Notes: generated from the letters alone by a model not told the origin. DNA of 64,000 nucleotides from Clostridia bacterium (GCA_017411325.1 JAFQQJ010000015.1:1-64000); one strand, 5' to 3'; positions 43,189 to 53,049 are shown, counted from the stretch's first letter. Numbers and translations: made by a program.

Positions 43189-43218
43189 GAAGCCAAAATG
43201 ATAAAAGGAGTGGGTTAA

Positions 43219-44115
43219 ATGAAAGAATCAGTAAAATTTGCAGCATTGGCAGACTTTCATCAGGCAATGTTTCCCGACAGGGCAGAAAATATGCTTGATC
43301 AGTTTATTGAAGCGGCTAAAAAAGAGAAGGTTGATTTTGTTATTGACCTTGGTGACTTTGCATTTCCGCTTCCTGCAAACAATATCCCGATAGAAAACAG
43401 CAAGCCTTTAATCGATAAATTCAATTCAGCTTTTGATGTTCCCGTATATCACGTATTGGGAAATCACGAGTGTGATTATTTCACCAAAAAGGAAAGCCTT
43501 GAATTTCACGGATTCGGCACGGAAGGGACCTACTATTCCTTCGACGCAGAGCCTTTCCATTTCGTTGTACTTGATGCAAACTTTATGAAGCTTCCCGAAG
43601 GTTATGTGGCTTATGAAAACAGAAACTATTATAAGTGGTCATATGAAAACCCTCCTGTAATTCCTTATATTCCGGACTATGAGCTTGAGTGGCTTCGTGA
43701 AGACCTTGCAAAGGCAAAATATCCCACAATACTTTTCTCGCATCAGCGCCTGTCTCCCGGATATTTTAACTCAGGCATCAGAAACCGTGACGAATTTCTT
43801 GAAGTTGTAAATTCCGCACCCAACAAAGTTGTTCTTTCTATTAACGGTCACGAACACGTTGACTATGTGGAAAAAATAGATAACATCTGGTATTACAGCC
43901 TGATAAGCGGAAGCAATATGTATGCGGGAAGCAAATATTCGCCTACGGTATGCCAGTATTCACAGACTCAGTACGGCATCATAACATTAGACAAAAAAGG
44001 TGCTTATGTTAAGAAAACAGAAGGGGAATATATAGGTCCTTCGCCGGTTGATATCGGTTATCCCCACGGCGAAAGGTATTTACCCTACGTCACCGAAAAA
44101 TATCTTGAATTCTGA
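43219..44115 (+). CDS. Calcineurin-like metallophosphoesterase, copy 1
   Basis: 298 residues with the full calcineurin-like metal-site series: D12-x-H14 (LADFHQ), D46 (DLGDFAF), N82-H83 (GNHECD), a late His (FSHQR) and the NGHEH pair. Such enzymes hydrolyse phosphoesters with two metal ions. No signal peptide is present, so the target is cytoplasmic. ATG follows AAAGGAGTGG. It is the first of two tandem copies and shares its operator type with A5-B5, so it is probably induced by the same signal. A role in dephosphorylating a sugar phosphate or nucleotide-linked intermediate is possible but not shown. Confidence 0.85.
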   Translation: MKESVKFAALADFHQAMFPDRAENMLDQFIEAAKKEKVDFVIDLGDFAFPLPANNIPIENSKPLIDKFNSAFDVPVYHVLGNHECDYFTKKESLEFHGFGTEGTYYSFDAEPFHFVVLDANFMKLPEGYVAYENRNYYKWSYENPPVIPYIPDYELEWLREDLAKAKYPTILFSHQRLSPGYFNSGIRNRDEFLEVVNSAPNKVVLSINGHEHVDYVEKIDNIWYYSLISGSNMYAGSKYSPTVCQYSQTQYGIITLDKKGAYVKKTEGEYIGPSPVDIGYPHGERYLPYVTEKYLEF

Positions 44116-44131
44116 AAGCGAGGAAGAAAAA

Positions 44132-45079
44132 ATGAAAGAAACGGTTAAATTTGCAGTACTTGCGGACTTTCATCAGGCGATGTTTGCAGACACCGCAGAA
44201 GAAAAGCTCGATCAGTTTATTGAAGCGGTAAACAGCGATAAAGAGATAGAATTTGTTGTTGATCTTGGTGACTTTGCATTTCCGCTTCCTGCAAACAATA
44301 TCCCGATAGAAAACAGCAAGCCTTTAATCGATAAATTCAATTCAGCTTTTAATGTTCCCTTATATCACGTACTGGGAAATCACGAGTGCGATTATTTCAC
44401 CAAAAAAGAAAGCCTTGAGTTTCACGGCTTTAACACAGAGGAAACCTATTATTCCTTCGACGCAGAGCCTTTCCACTTCGTTGTACTTGATGCAAACTTT
44501 ATGAAGCTTCCCGAAGGCTATGTTGCATACGAAAACAGAAACTATTATAAATGGTCATATGAAAATCCTCCCGTAATTCCGTATTTACCGGATTATGAGC
44601 TTGAGTGGCTTCGTGAAGATCTTGCAAAGGCAAAATATCCTACGATTCTTTTCTCTCACCAGCATCTTGCGGACAAGGTATTCGGCACGGGAATAAGAAA
44701 CTATGATGAGCTTAAAAAGATAATGGACGAATCTCCGAAGGGCGTTGTTATGTCCATAAACGGTCACGAACATTTAGACTTTGCCCATAAGCTTGACGGA
44801 AGATGGTTCTACAGCCTGATCAGCGGAACCAATATGATGATAGGAAGTAAGCACCCCTTAAAGGGAAGATATACTGAAGACTATATGCGTTCACTTCCTT
44901 GCATACATATGACACTTCCTTATGCAAAGACGCAATACGGTATATTTACAGCTGATAAAAACGGTGTTTTCGTAAAGGGAACAGAGGGCGGTTTCGAAGG
45001 TCCTGACCTTTATGAGGTTGGCTATCCTGATCCTGAATATTTTGTTCCTTATGTAAAAGAAAGATATTTTGAATTTTAA
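44132..45079 (+). CDS. Calcineurin-like metallophosphoesterase, copy 2
   Basis: 315 residues, a tandem duplicate of the preceding gene. Long DNA runs are still identical (for example the block encoding PLPANNIPIENSKPLIDK), so the duplication is recent. All metal ligands are kept (LADFHQ, DLGDF, GNHECD, FSHQH, NGHEH). The C-terminal third diverges and has an extra ~15-residue segment (KHPLKGRYTEDYMRSLPC) near residue ~250, which may reshape the active-site rim and substrate range. ATG at 44132 follows AGCGAGGAAG; the longer frame overlaps copy 1. It is co-transcribed, with a terminator 4 nt after the stop. Confidence 0.85.
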   Translation: MKETVKFAVLADFHQAMFADTAEEKLDQFIEAVNSDKEIEFVVDLGDFAFPLPANNIPIENSKPLIDKFNSAFNVPLYHVLGNHECDYFTKKESLEFHGFNTEETYYSFDAEPFHFVVLDANFMKLPEGYVAYENRNYYKWSYENPPVIPYLPDYELEWLREDLAKAKYPTILFSHQHLADKVFGTGIRNYDELKKIMDESPKGVVMSINGHEHLDFAHKLDGRWFYSLISGTNMMIGSKHPLKGRYTEDYMRSLPCIHMTLPYAKTQYGIFTADKNGVFVKGTEGGFEGPDLYEVGYPDPEYFVPYVKERYFEF

Positions 45080-45082
45080 TTT

Positions 45083-45109
45083 ATACGGGCATCTGTCGGA
45101 TGCCCGTAT
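45083..45109 (+). terminator. Terminator of the metallophosphoesterase operon
   Basis: An 11-bp stem (ATACGGGCATC) with TGTCG loop followed by ATTTAT. Confidence 0.75.
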
Positions 45110-45169
45110 ATTTATGCAAAATTTATGAAGAAAATGGGAAAAACTTGTGGAAAATACCGCTTTTATCCC

Positions 45170-45198
45170 TTGACAAATCAGTGCGGAATTGCTATAAT
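45170..45198 (+). promoter_or_regulatory. Promoter of the PFOR gene
   Basis: TTGACA (45170-45175), 17-bp spacer, TATAAT (45193-45198): full consensus, as expected for a highly expressed enzyme. Confidence 0.95.
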
Positions 45199-45262
45199 AA
45201 AGTGATGCATAATGTAAAGTTATCAAAAAACATCAAATATATATCTAAGGAGGAATTGTCTT

Positions 45263-48200
45263 ATGGCAAGAAAAATGAAGACTATGGACGGTAACAACGC
45301 TGCCGCTTGGGCGTCTTATGCGTTTACCGACGTAGCCGCAATCTATCCTATTACTCCTTCTTCTGTTATGGCTGAAGTAACAGACGAATGGGCGGTAGAA
45401 GAAAGAAAGAACATTTTCGGACAGCCTGTTAAGGTAGTTGAAATGCAGTCCGAAGCAGGTGCAGCAGGTGCTGTACACGGTTCACTCGGAGCAGGTGCTC
45501 TCACCACAACTTATACAGCTTCTCAGGGTCTTCTTCTTATGATCCCCAATATGTATAAGATGGCAGGTGAATTACTTCCCTCCGTTATTCACGTAAGCGC
45601 AAGATGCGTAGCTTCTCATGCCCTTAACATTTTCGGTGACCATTCCGACGTTATGGCGTGCCGTCAGACCGGTTATGCTATGCTTTGCTCCAACAGCCCC
45701 CAGGAAGTTATGGACTTAGGTGCTGTTGCTCACCTTGCAGCAATTAAGGGAAGAGTACCCTTCCTTCACTTCTTTGACGGTTTCAGAACTTCTCACGAAA
45801 TCGACAAGATTGAAGTATGGGATTATGAAGACCTTAAGGAAATGGTTGATATGGACGCTGTTCAGGAATTCAGAAACGGCTCCTTAAACCCCGAGCATCC
45901 TGTTTTAAGAGGTTCTGCTCAGAACCCCGACATCTTCTTCCAGAACAGAGAAGCTTGTAACAAATATTATGACAACGTTCCCGCAGTAGTTGAAGAATAC
46001 CTTGCAAAGGTAAATGCTAAGATCGGCACAAACTACGGTCTTGTTAACTACTATGGTGCTCCCGATGCTGAAAAGGTATTGGTTGCAATGGGTTCTGTTT
46101 GCGAAACAATCGAAGAAACAGTTGATTATTTAACTGCTAAGGGCGAAAAGGTTGGTCTTATCAAGATTCACCTTTACAGACCTTTCCCTGTTGATGCATT
46201 CTTAAAGGCAGTTCCTGCTACATGTAAGAAGATTGCAGTTCTCGACAGAACAAAGGAACCCGGTTCCATCGGTGAGCCCTTATATCTTGACGTTTGCGCT
46301 TGCTACAACGGCATGACAGACGTTCCCATGATCATCGGCGGAAGATACGGTCTTGGATCCAAGGACACAGTTCCCGCTGACATCATCGCAGCTTACAGAA
46401 ATCTCGATGCTGAAAAGCCCGTTAAGGGATTCACTCTTTCCATCGAAGACGACGTAACAAACCTTTCTCTTGCGCGTGTTGAAAATCCCGACACATCTGC
46501 TGAGGGCAACACATCCTGTAAGTTCTGGGGTCTTGGTTCCGACGGTACAGTTGGTGCTAACAAGAACTCCATCAAGATTATCGGTGACCACACAGACCTC
46601 TTTGCTCAGGCATATTTCTCATATGACTCCAAGAAGTCCGGCGGTATCACAGTATCTCACTTAAGATTCGGTAAGAAGCCCATCAAGTCTACTTACCTCA
46701 TCAATAAGGCAAACTTCGTTGCCTGCCACAATCCTTCTTATGTTGATAAGTATGATATGGTAGAAGACCTTGTGCCCGGCGGAAGCTTCCTTCTTAACTG
46801 CGCTTGGGATGTTGAAGAGCTCTCCAAGAGACTTCCCGGCAAGATGAAGAAGTTCATCGCTGAAAATGACATCAACTTCTACACAATCGACGCTATCGGC
46901 ATTGCTAAGGAGCTTGGTCTTGGTAATAAGACTTCTATCGTGCTTCAGTCTGCATTCTTCAAGATTGCTAACGTAATTCCCTTCGAGGATGCTGTTGGCT
47001 ATATGAAGGACGCTGTTGTTAAGTCCTTCGGTGCGAAGGGTGAAAGGATTGTAAGCATGAACCATGCTGCAATCGCAGAAGGCGAAAAGAACATCAAGAA
47101 GATTGAAGTTCCCGCTGACTGGAAGAACGCTACAGACGATGCTAAAGTTGAAGCTGACGTTCCCGAATTCGTTAAGAATATCCAGATGCCCTGTAACGCA
47201 CAGGCAGGTGACAAGCTTCCCGTATCTACATTTATGGGTATGGTTGACGGTCATATGCCTCAGGGTAGCGCAGCATACGAAAAGAGAGGTATCGCTGTTG
47301 ACGTTCCCGTTTGGGATAACACAAAGTGTATCCAGTGTAACCAGTGTTCTGTTGCTTGTCCTCACGCTGCAATCCGTCCTATCGCATTAAATGCTGACGA
47401 AGTTGCAAAGGCTCCTGCTAACCTTAAGCATAAGCCCATGACAGGCAAGAAGGAATACGAGTTCACAATGGCTATTTCTGTTCTCGACTGTTCCGGATGC
47501 GGAAACTGCGTAAAGGTTTGTCCCGAAAAGGTTCAGGCTCTTTCCATGGCTCCCATCGATACACAGAGAGATCAGCAGGCTTGCTTCGACTATGCAGTTA
47601 AGGAAGTTACAACCAAGGAAGACCTCTTAAGCCTTCCTCTCAACGTTAAGAACTCTCAGTTCCGTCAGCCTCTCCTTGAATTCTCCGGCGCTTGCGCAGG
47701 CTGTGGTGAAACACCTTATGCTAAGCTTATCACTCAGATCTGCGGTGACAGAGCTTACATCTCCAACGCTACAGGATGTTCCTCTATCTGGGGCGGTAGC
47801 GCACCTTCTACTCCTTACACAACCAACTACAAGGGACACGGTCCTGCTTGGGCTAACTCCTTGTTCGAGGATAACGCTGAGCACGGTTTAGGTATGGCAG
47901 TTGCTAATAAGCAGCTTCGTTCCAGACTTGCTGAGCAGGTTAAGGCTATTGACGATGCAGCTGTTAAGGCAGCAGCTGATACTTGGTTTGCAACCTATGA
48001 AGACGGCGACGCTAACGGCGCTGCAACAGATGCGTTAATCGCAGCTCTTGAAGCAAACGGCTCTGCTGAGGCTAAGGCAATCCTTGAAAACAAGGAATTC
48101 CTTTCCAAGAAGGCTATCTGGATCTTCGGTGGTGACGGTTGGGCATACGATATCGGTTTCGGCGGTTTAGATCACGTAATCGCTTCCGGTGAAGATGTAA

Positions 48201-48763
48201 ACATCATGGTATTCGATACAGAAGTTTACTCCAACACAGGCGGACAGGCTTCCAAGGCTACACCCACAGGTGCAGTTGCTCAGTTCGCAGCAGGCGGTAA
48301 GCCCATCACAAAGAAGAACCTTGCTGAAATCGCAATGTCTTACGGCTATGTATACGTAGCTCAGATCGCTCTCGGTTACGATATGGCTCAGTCTGTAAAG
48401 GCTATTAAGGAAGCTGTAAGCTACAACGGTCCTTCTATCATCATTGGTTATGCTCCCTGTATCAACCACGGTATCAAGGGCGGTATGACAAATACTCAGA
48501 ACGTTATCAAGAATGCGGTTATGGCAGGTTACTGGCATACATTCAGATACGATCCCAGACTCAAGGAAGAGGGTAAGGTTCCCTTCCAGATGGATTCCAA
48601 GGATCCTTCTACTTCCTACAGAGACTTCATCATGAACGAGGTTCGTTACAGCTCTCTTGCTCGTAAGTTCCCCGAAAAGGCTGAAGAGCTCTTCGCTGAG
48701 GCTGAAAAGCAGGCTAAGGCTAAGTATGAGCACTGGACAAAGTACGGTAAGCTCTACGAATAA
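45263..48763 (+). CDS. nifJ: Pyruvate:ferredoxin (flavodoxin) oxidoreductase, single-chain
   Basis: 1166 residues, the normal size of one-piece PFOR. It decarboxylates pyruvate to acetyl-CoA and CO2, passing electrons to ferredoxin or flavodoxin, the central step of clostridial fermentation. The order seen is: TPP/pyrimidine domain (YPITPSSVMAEVTDEW), domain II, gamma domain (GGITVSHLRFG), two 4Fe-4S motifs (C689 CIQCNQCSVACP and C743 CSGCGNCVKVCP), then the TPP-pyrophosphate domain with the third cluster cysteines (C811 CAGCGETPY) and GGDGWAYDIGFGGLDH. ATG follows AAGGAGGA. It is monocistronic between a consensus promoter and a strong terminator. Oxygen-labile chemistry supports an anaerobic lifestyle. 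Confidence 0.97.
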   Translation: MARKMKTMDGNNAAAWASYAFTDVAAIYPITPSSVMAEVTDEWAVEERKNIFGQPVKVVEMQSEAGAAGAVHGSLGAGALTTTYTASQGLLLMIPNMYKMAGELLPSVIHVSARCVASHALNIFGDHSDVMACRQTGYAMLCSNSPQEVMDLGAVAHLAAIKGRVPFLHFFDGFRTSHEIDKIEVWDYEDLKEMVDMDAVQEFRNGSLNPEHPVLRGSAQNPDIFFQNREACNKYYDNVPAVVEEYLAKVNAKIGTNYGLVNYYGAPDAEKVLVAMGSVCETIEETVDYLTAKGEKVGLIKIHLYRPFPVDAFLKAVPATCKKIAVLDRTKEPGSIGEPLYLDVCACYNGMTDVPMIIGGRYGLGSKDTVPADIIAAYRNLDAEKPVKGFTLSIEDDVTNLSLARVENPDTSAEGNTSCKFWGLGSDGTVGANKNSIKIIGDHTDLFAQAYFSYDSKKSGGITVSHLRFGKKPIKSTYLINKANFVACHNPSYVDKYDMVEDLVPGGSFLLNCAWDVEELSKRLPGKMKKFIAENDINFYTIDAIGIAKELGLGNKTSIVLQSAFFKIANVIPFEDAVGYMKDAVVKSFGAKGERIVSMNHAAIAEGEKNIKKIEVPADWKNATDDAKVEADVPEFVKNIQMPCNAQAGDKLPVSTFMGMVDGHMPQGSAAYEKRGIAVDVPVWDNTKCIQCNQCSVACPHAAIRPIALNADEVAKAPANLKHKPMTGKKEYEFTMAISVLDCSGCGNCVKVCPEKVQALSMAPIDTQRDQQACFDYAVKEVTTKEDLLSLPLNVKNSQFRQPLLEFSGACAGCGETPYAKLITQICGDRAYISNATGCSSIWGGSAPSTPYTTNYKGHGPAWANSLFEDNAEHGLGMAVANKQLRSRLAEQVKAIDDAAVKAAADTWFATYEDGDANGAATDALIAALEANGSAEAKAILENKEFLSKKAIWIFGGDGWAYDIGFGGLDHVIASGEDVNIMVFDTEVYSNTGGQASKATPTGAVAQFAAGGKPITKKNLAEIAMSYGYVYVAQIALGYDMAQSVKAIKEAVSYNGPSIIIGYAPCINHGIKGGMTNTQNVIKNAVMAGYWHTFRYDPRLKEEGKVPFQMDSKDPSTSYRDFIMNEVRYSSLARKFPEKAEELFAEAEKQAKAKYEHWTKYGKLYE

Positions 48764-48770
48764 GATTAAT

Positions 48771-48808
48771 AAAAATAAAGCGTTTCTTCTGAAACGCTTT
48801 ATTTTTTT
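48771..48808 (+). terminator. Terminator of the PFOR gene
   Basis: A 14-bp stem (AAATAAAGCGTTTC) with TTCT loop and T7 tail. Confidence 0.93.
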
Positions 48809-48809
48809 G

Positions 48810-49117
48810 TCACCGAGGTGCTGTTACTCAGACAATTAGTCATTATATGTTAGCCTGCGACCTGAGAATCTTTTTTTGCAAGCCTTCGTCCTATCAGAAG
48901 ATTCTTCACTCCGCCTGAAGGCAACGTTTAGGATGAGATTATAGAGTTAGTCATCCTTCTGCCGCATTGTCATTCTGAGTTGCAGGAGTTTTTTACGCCG
49001 AAAACGAAGAATCCCATCCTCTGAAAAGCTGAATTCTTTGGAGATTCTTCGCTTTGCCTGACATCTTCGCTAAGAATATGATTGTGAAAAAATTGACAAT
49101 TATTTTAAATAAATTTA
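48810..49117. repeat. Gene-free stretch with degenerate intergenic repeats
   Basis: No supported gene lies between PFOR and the SLH protein. The stretch holds several copies, in both orientations, of a degenerate motif around AGATTCTTC(G/A)CT..GCCTGA, e.g. near 48898-48920 and 49030-49065, and GTCATTCTGAG near 48968-48980. This resembles the GTCATTCTGAG/GAAGAATC type of dispersed bacterial intergenic repeat. Copies are imperfect and no transposase or clear target duplication is seen. Confidence 0.55.
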
Positions 49118-49147
49118 TTGACGGGGGAATATAATCAATGGTAAAAT
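49118..49147 (+). promoter_or_regulatory. Promoter of the SLH surface protein
   Basis: TTGACG (49118-49123), 18-bp spacer, TAAAAT (49142-49147). Confidence 0.6.
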
Positions 49148-49187
49148 AAAGTTAAACAATATTGCATTTTAAGAAAGGCGTGATTTA

Positions 49188-52100
49188 ATGAAAAAATCAA
49201 GAAAATTAACAGCGTGGGTTTTAAGCCTTGTTATGCTTGTTTCCCTCATTCCGGGCGTTACGCTGACCGCAAGTGCGACTACAAAGAGTGGCACTACAGG
49301 CGAATGTACCTGGACATTTGACGACAGCACAGGCACGCTGACCATCAGCGGCGAAGGTGCTATGGTGAGTAGCTATACCAGCGGTTCTCAGCCCTGGTAT
49401 GCTTACAAAGATAGCATAATGACAGTTATCGTTGAAAAAGGCGTTACTTCTATCTCTGCATACGCTTTCTATGATTTCCCTGCGTTGACGACAGTGAAAA
49501 TTTCAGGCAGCGTAACAGCCATAGGACAAAATGCATTTGCTGATACCACTTCTACTGCCGGTTCTATGACTGCTGAGTATTATGGAAGTTCAAATCCAGG
49601 TGGCACCAATGTATTCTTTGGCAGAATTCTTCTGTATGTCAAAGTTCTTTCTGCCTATAGTGAAAATGTGTGTTGCGGGTTAATGGCCCGAGCTATGCTC
49701 GATGCGGCAAACGAGCCTGTTCCTTCCACACCTGTCACTTACACCGTAACCGTAAACACGAGTGCAAACGGCACAGTTGCAGCCAACGTTGATGAAGCGA
49801 AAGAGGGCGATACAGTTACTTTTACCGTAACACCTGCAACAGGATACGAGCTTGATACGCTTAGTGTTAAGGATGCTGACAGTGGTGATGTTACTGTTAA
49901 CGACAATAAATTCACAATGCCTGCAAAAAACGTTACTGTTACCGCTACATTTAAGGCGGTAACTCCTGCTACTTATACCGTAAGCTTCAATGCAAACGGC
50001 GGCAGCGGTGAGATGGATGACCAGACAATAACTTCGGGCGTTGCAACCGCACTTTCAGAAAACACCTTCACAAGAGATAAATACACATTTAAGGGTTGGG
50101 CAACCTCGGCAAACGGTTCTGTTACATATACAGACAAGGAGTCGGTTACTGACCTTGCGATAGCAGATGGCAGCATTACACTTTACGCTGTCTGGGAATC
50201 AATTTATAAAAACTACCTTGTGAATTCTACAACCCTTTCTGATGTGCAGGATGTATTCAAAGACCTTGCAGAGGTAACAAAGACGGGGGATGTAATCACA
50301 ATAAAGCTTCTTTCAGACATAACAGGCAGAATTGAGTTTAACGATATTGGCAGCGAATTCGTTATGGACTTAAACGGAAAGACTGTTGATGCAGGTTCTG
50401 TCATCCAGGAAGCACTCTGTCTGAATAACAACTTCAGCGGCACCGTAACCGTAACCGGTAACGGTACTTTTACAAGCGGAAGCAATAATGTAATTTATAA
50501 ATCTTTCAGAGCCACGCTTAAGTTTGCACCGGCTGAAGGATATGATTGTTTTACACTTAAAGACGGCACAAGAAATGTACTGGCAAACGAGAATAATTTT
50601 GAAGCAACAAGCTTGACGGGCACCTACAACAGAGGTACAAGCTATGTTCTTACACAAAAGATTCTTCCCGACTACACTGTAACGTTTGACGCAAACGGCG
50701 GCAGCGGCACTATGGCAAGTGTTACTGTTAAGGAGGGTAAGAAATATACCTTACCCGAAAACGGTTTTACCGCACAGACCGGTTACAGATTTGCAGGCTG
50801 GGATAAAGGTGCCGTGGGCGATGAAATTACGGTTTCTTCCGATACCGCCATTAAGGCAGAGTGGGAGAAAATCCCCGCAGAAACACCGGGAATCACATCG
50901 GAGCCTCAGGGCTTTGAAGGTGCTGCTGCCTTGACATATGGCGAAATCGGCACAGATAAAAAGTTAAGCGTCGAGACCGATGCCGATACAGATGTATACG
51001 ATGTAGCATATCAGTGGTACAAAAACACCGAAAGCTCCAAAGATGGTGCTGCTTTAATCGGAACATCCGATGAGCTTTCGATAGAAAGCAATCTTTCTGC
51101 AGGAGATTATTACTACTACTGCGTCATTACCGTTACAAGAAAAGACAACGGTGAAGATACATCTGTCGAAACCGCATTGGTAAAGGTTACAGTTAATAAA
51201 GCTGATCCTTTGTATACTGTTCCCGAAGGGCTTGAAGCAATCTATGGCGATACTCTTTTAGATGTTACTTTGCCTGCCGGATGGAGCTGGAAATTGGAAG
51301 GCACGATGCCTGTAGGTGAAACGGGAACAAACACCTTTGTTGCAGTATTCACGCCAGAAGACACAGAAAACTATAACACCATTGAAGCCGACGTTGATAT
51401 AACCGTTGCAAGGCAGAAGGTTACAATGCCTGTGGCAGATGCCACTACATTTACCTACAATGGACAGTTGCAAGTATATAAGATTACTGCAAACGATAAC
51501 TATACCATTACAGACAACACGAGAACAGATGCAGGAAGTCAGACTGTTACGGTTTCGCTTAACTACCCCACAAATTACGAATGGACTGACGGCACTACGG
51601 ATGATTTAACCTTCAATTTTGAAATAAACAGAAAAGATATTTCTAATGCCGTAATCACTCTCGGCGAAGAGCTTACTTATACAGGAGAAGAGCAGGAGAG
51701 AGATTTTACCGTTGCACCTCTTGAAGGACTTACCATTACGTACGATGTTTCCAGAAACAAGGGAATAAATGCAGGAGATTATACGCTTACCCTGACGGGT
51801 AACGGCAATTTTACAGGAAGTGTTGAAAAGGCATGGGATATAAAAAAGGCGAATCATGCTATAAGTGATGAAGATATTCCTTCAGCGGAGCGTCTTGTAG
51901 CAGGAAAGCCGCTTTCTACATCTGCTCTTACACCTTCTGAACTTTATGATGAAGGTGAAAACCTTTTGGGTATATTCGTATGGGATGATGAGGATAGCAC
52001 AATTGAAGAAAGCGGAACATATACAAAAACAGTAAGATTTATTCCTGAAGACAGCTTGAACTACAACGAGCAGACCTTTGAGGTAAGCATCAGAGTATTC

Positions 52101-52952
52101 CTTAATGTAGGTAGTGTCGGCGGAGACGAAACACGTTATTTCAATATTCAGTTTGAATCAAACGGCGGAAGCTATGTTAAGATTCAGAATGTTGAAGAAG
52201 GAGCAAGAGTTAAAGAACCTGCCGAGCCCACAAAGGAAGGCTTTATCTTTGACGGCTGGTATACCAACAAGAAGCTTACCGATGAATATAACTTCAAAAA
52301 CAAAGTTGATGAAGGTTTTATCCTTTATGCAAAGTGGATAGAAGAAGACACAAATGATGATAAGGATGAGGATAAAGACGAGGATGAACACATTTGTCCT
52401 TCCGAGGCATTTACTGATCTTGATACTGATGCCTGGTATCACCTTGACACCGACTTTGTTCTTTCGGAAGGTCTTATGAAGGGAATGAGCGAGGATAGCT
52501 TTGAACCTTCTCTTAACCTTACCAGAGCAATGCTTGTAACTATTCTTTACCGACTTGAAGGAGAGCCTGCTACTAACAGAAGCATACCTTTCAGTGATGT
52601 AGATATGGGTTCATACTATGCAAATGCGGTATCCTGGGCAAAGCAGAACGGTATTGTAATGGGTGTAACAGAAAACGAATTTGCTCCCGATGCAAATGTA
52701 ACAAGAGAGCAGATAGCAGCAATTATGTTCCGTTATGCTGTTATCAAGGGAATGAATGCTGTTACAATGGAAGAAAATCTTCATTTTGATGATGCGGAAG
52801 AAATTTCCGAGTATGCAATTTCTGCACTTAACTGGGCAGTGGGAACAGGGTTCATAAAGGGCAGAAGCGAAAACATATTAGCACCTAAGGAAAACGCGAC
52901 GAGAGCCGAAATCGCGGCAATCCTTCACAGATTTATAGAATCTGATAAATAA
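49188..52952 (+). CDS. Large S-layer-anchored modular surface protein (BspA-like LRR, InlB-type repeats, SLH)
   Basis: 1254 residues. Signal peptide (1-~31, ending TASA), then a BspA-type leucine-rich segment (~35-130; LTISGEGAM, SISAYAFYDFPALTTVKISGSV). Next are bacterial InlB-B-like repeats (~185-255; TVNTSANGTVAANVDEAKEG), Listeria-Bacteroides repeats (~258-335 and ~500-560; SFNANGGSG...FKGWA), MBG/Ig-like repeats (~600-970) and another InlB repeat (~985-1055; YVKIQNVEEGARVKEP). After an Asp/Glu/Lys linker come three SLH domains (~1068-1254; AFTDLDTDAWYH, PFSDVDMGSYYANAV, HFDDAEEISEYA). SLH domains bind pyruvylated wall polymer, placing it on the cell surface, probably as an adhesin. ATG follows AGAAAGGCG. 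It is monocistronic. Confidence 0.9.
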   Translation: MKKSRKLTAWVLSLVMLVSLIPGVTLTASATTKSGTTGECTWTFDDSTGTLTISGEGAMVSSYTSGSQPWYAYKDSIMTVIVEKGVTSISAYAFYDFPALTTVKISGSVTAIGQNAFADTTSTAGSMTAEYYGSSNPGGTNVFFGRILLYVKVLSAYSENVCCGLMARAMLDAANEPVPSTPVTYTVTVNTSANGTVAANVDEAKEGDTVTFTVTPATGYELDTLSVKDADSGDVTVNDNKFTMPAKNVTVTATFKAVTPATYTVSFNANGGSGEMDDQTITSGVATALSENTFTRDKYTFKGWATSANGSVTYTDKESVTDLAIADGSITLYAVWESIYKNYLVNSTTLSDVQDVFKDLAEVTKTGDVITIKLLSDITGRIEFNDIGSEFVMDLNGKTVDAGSVIQEALCLNNNFSGTVTVTGNGTFTSGSNNVIYKSFRATLKFAPAEGYDCFTLKDGTRNVLANENNFEATSLTGTYNRGTSYVLTQKILPDYTVTFDANGGSGTMASVTVKEGKKYTLPENGFTAQTGYRFAGWDKGAVGDEITVSSDTAIKAEWEKIPAETPGITSEPQGFEGAAALTYGEIGTDKKLSVETDADTDVYDVAYQWYKNTESSKDGAALIGTSDELSIESNLSAGDYYYYCVITVTRKDNGEDTSVETALVKVTVNKADPLYTVPEGLEAIYGDTLLDVTLPAGWSWKLEGTMPVGETGTNTFVAVFTPEDTENYNTIEADVDITVARQKVTMPVADATTFTYNGQLQVYKITANDNYTITDNTRTDAGSQTVTVSLNYPTNYEWTDGTTDDLTFNFEINRKDISNAVITLGEELTYTGEEQERDFTVAPLEGLTITYDVSRNKGINAGDYTLTLTGNGNFTGSVEKAWDIKKANHAISDEDIPSAERLVAGKPLSTSALTPSELYDEGENLLGIFVWDDEDSTIEESGTYTKTVRFIPEDSLNYNEQTFEVSIRVFLNVGSVGGDETRYFNIQFESNGGSYVKIQNVEEGARVKEPAEPTKEGFIFDGWYTNKKLTDEYNFKNKVDEGFILYAKWIEEDTNDDKDEDKDEDEHICPSEAFTDLDTDAWYHLDTDFVLSEGLMKGMSEDSFEPSLNLTRAMLVTILYRLEGEPATNRSIPFSDVDMGSYYANAVSWAKQNGIVMGVTENEFAPDANVTREQIAAIMFRYAVIKGMNAVTMEENLHFDDAEEISEYAISALNWAVGTGFIKGRSENILAPKENATRAEIAAILHRFIESDK

Positions 52953-52956
52953 TTTT

Positions 52957-52984
52957 AAAGGAGCTGCAAATGCAGCTCCTTTTT
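52957..52984 (+). terminator. Terminator of the SLH protein gene
   Basis: An 11-bp stem (AAAGGAGCTGC) with AAAT loop and T tail; the next promoter starts two bases later. Confidence 0.92.
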
Positions 52985-52985
52985 C

Positions 52986-53014
52986 TTGACAAACAGCCCA
53001 AGTTGTGCCATAAT
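52986..53014 (+). promoter_or_regulatory. Promoter of galT
   Basis: TTGACA (52986-52991), 17-bp spacer, CATAAT (53009-53014). Confidence 0.85.
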
Positions 53015-53049
53015 AAAAAAGTTAGAAATTTAACAAGCGGAGGACGGAA

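Noticed and set aside
48810-49117. Insertion sequence between PFOR and the SLH gene
   Set aside because: There is no transposase frame, terminal inverted repeat or target duplication, only short degenerate repeats.
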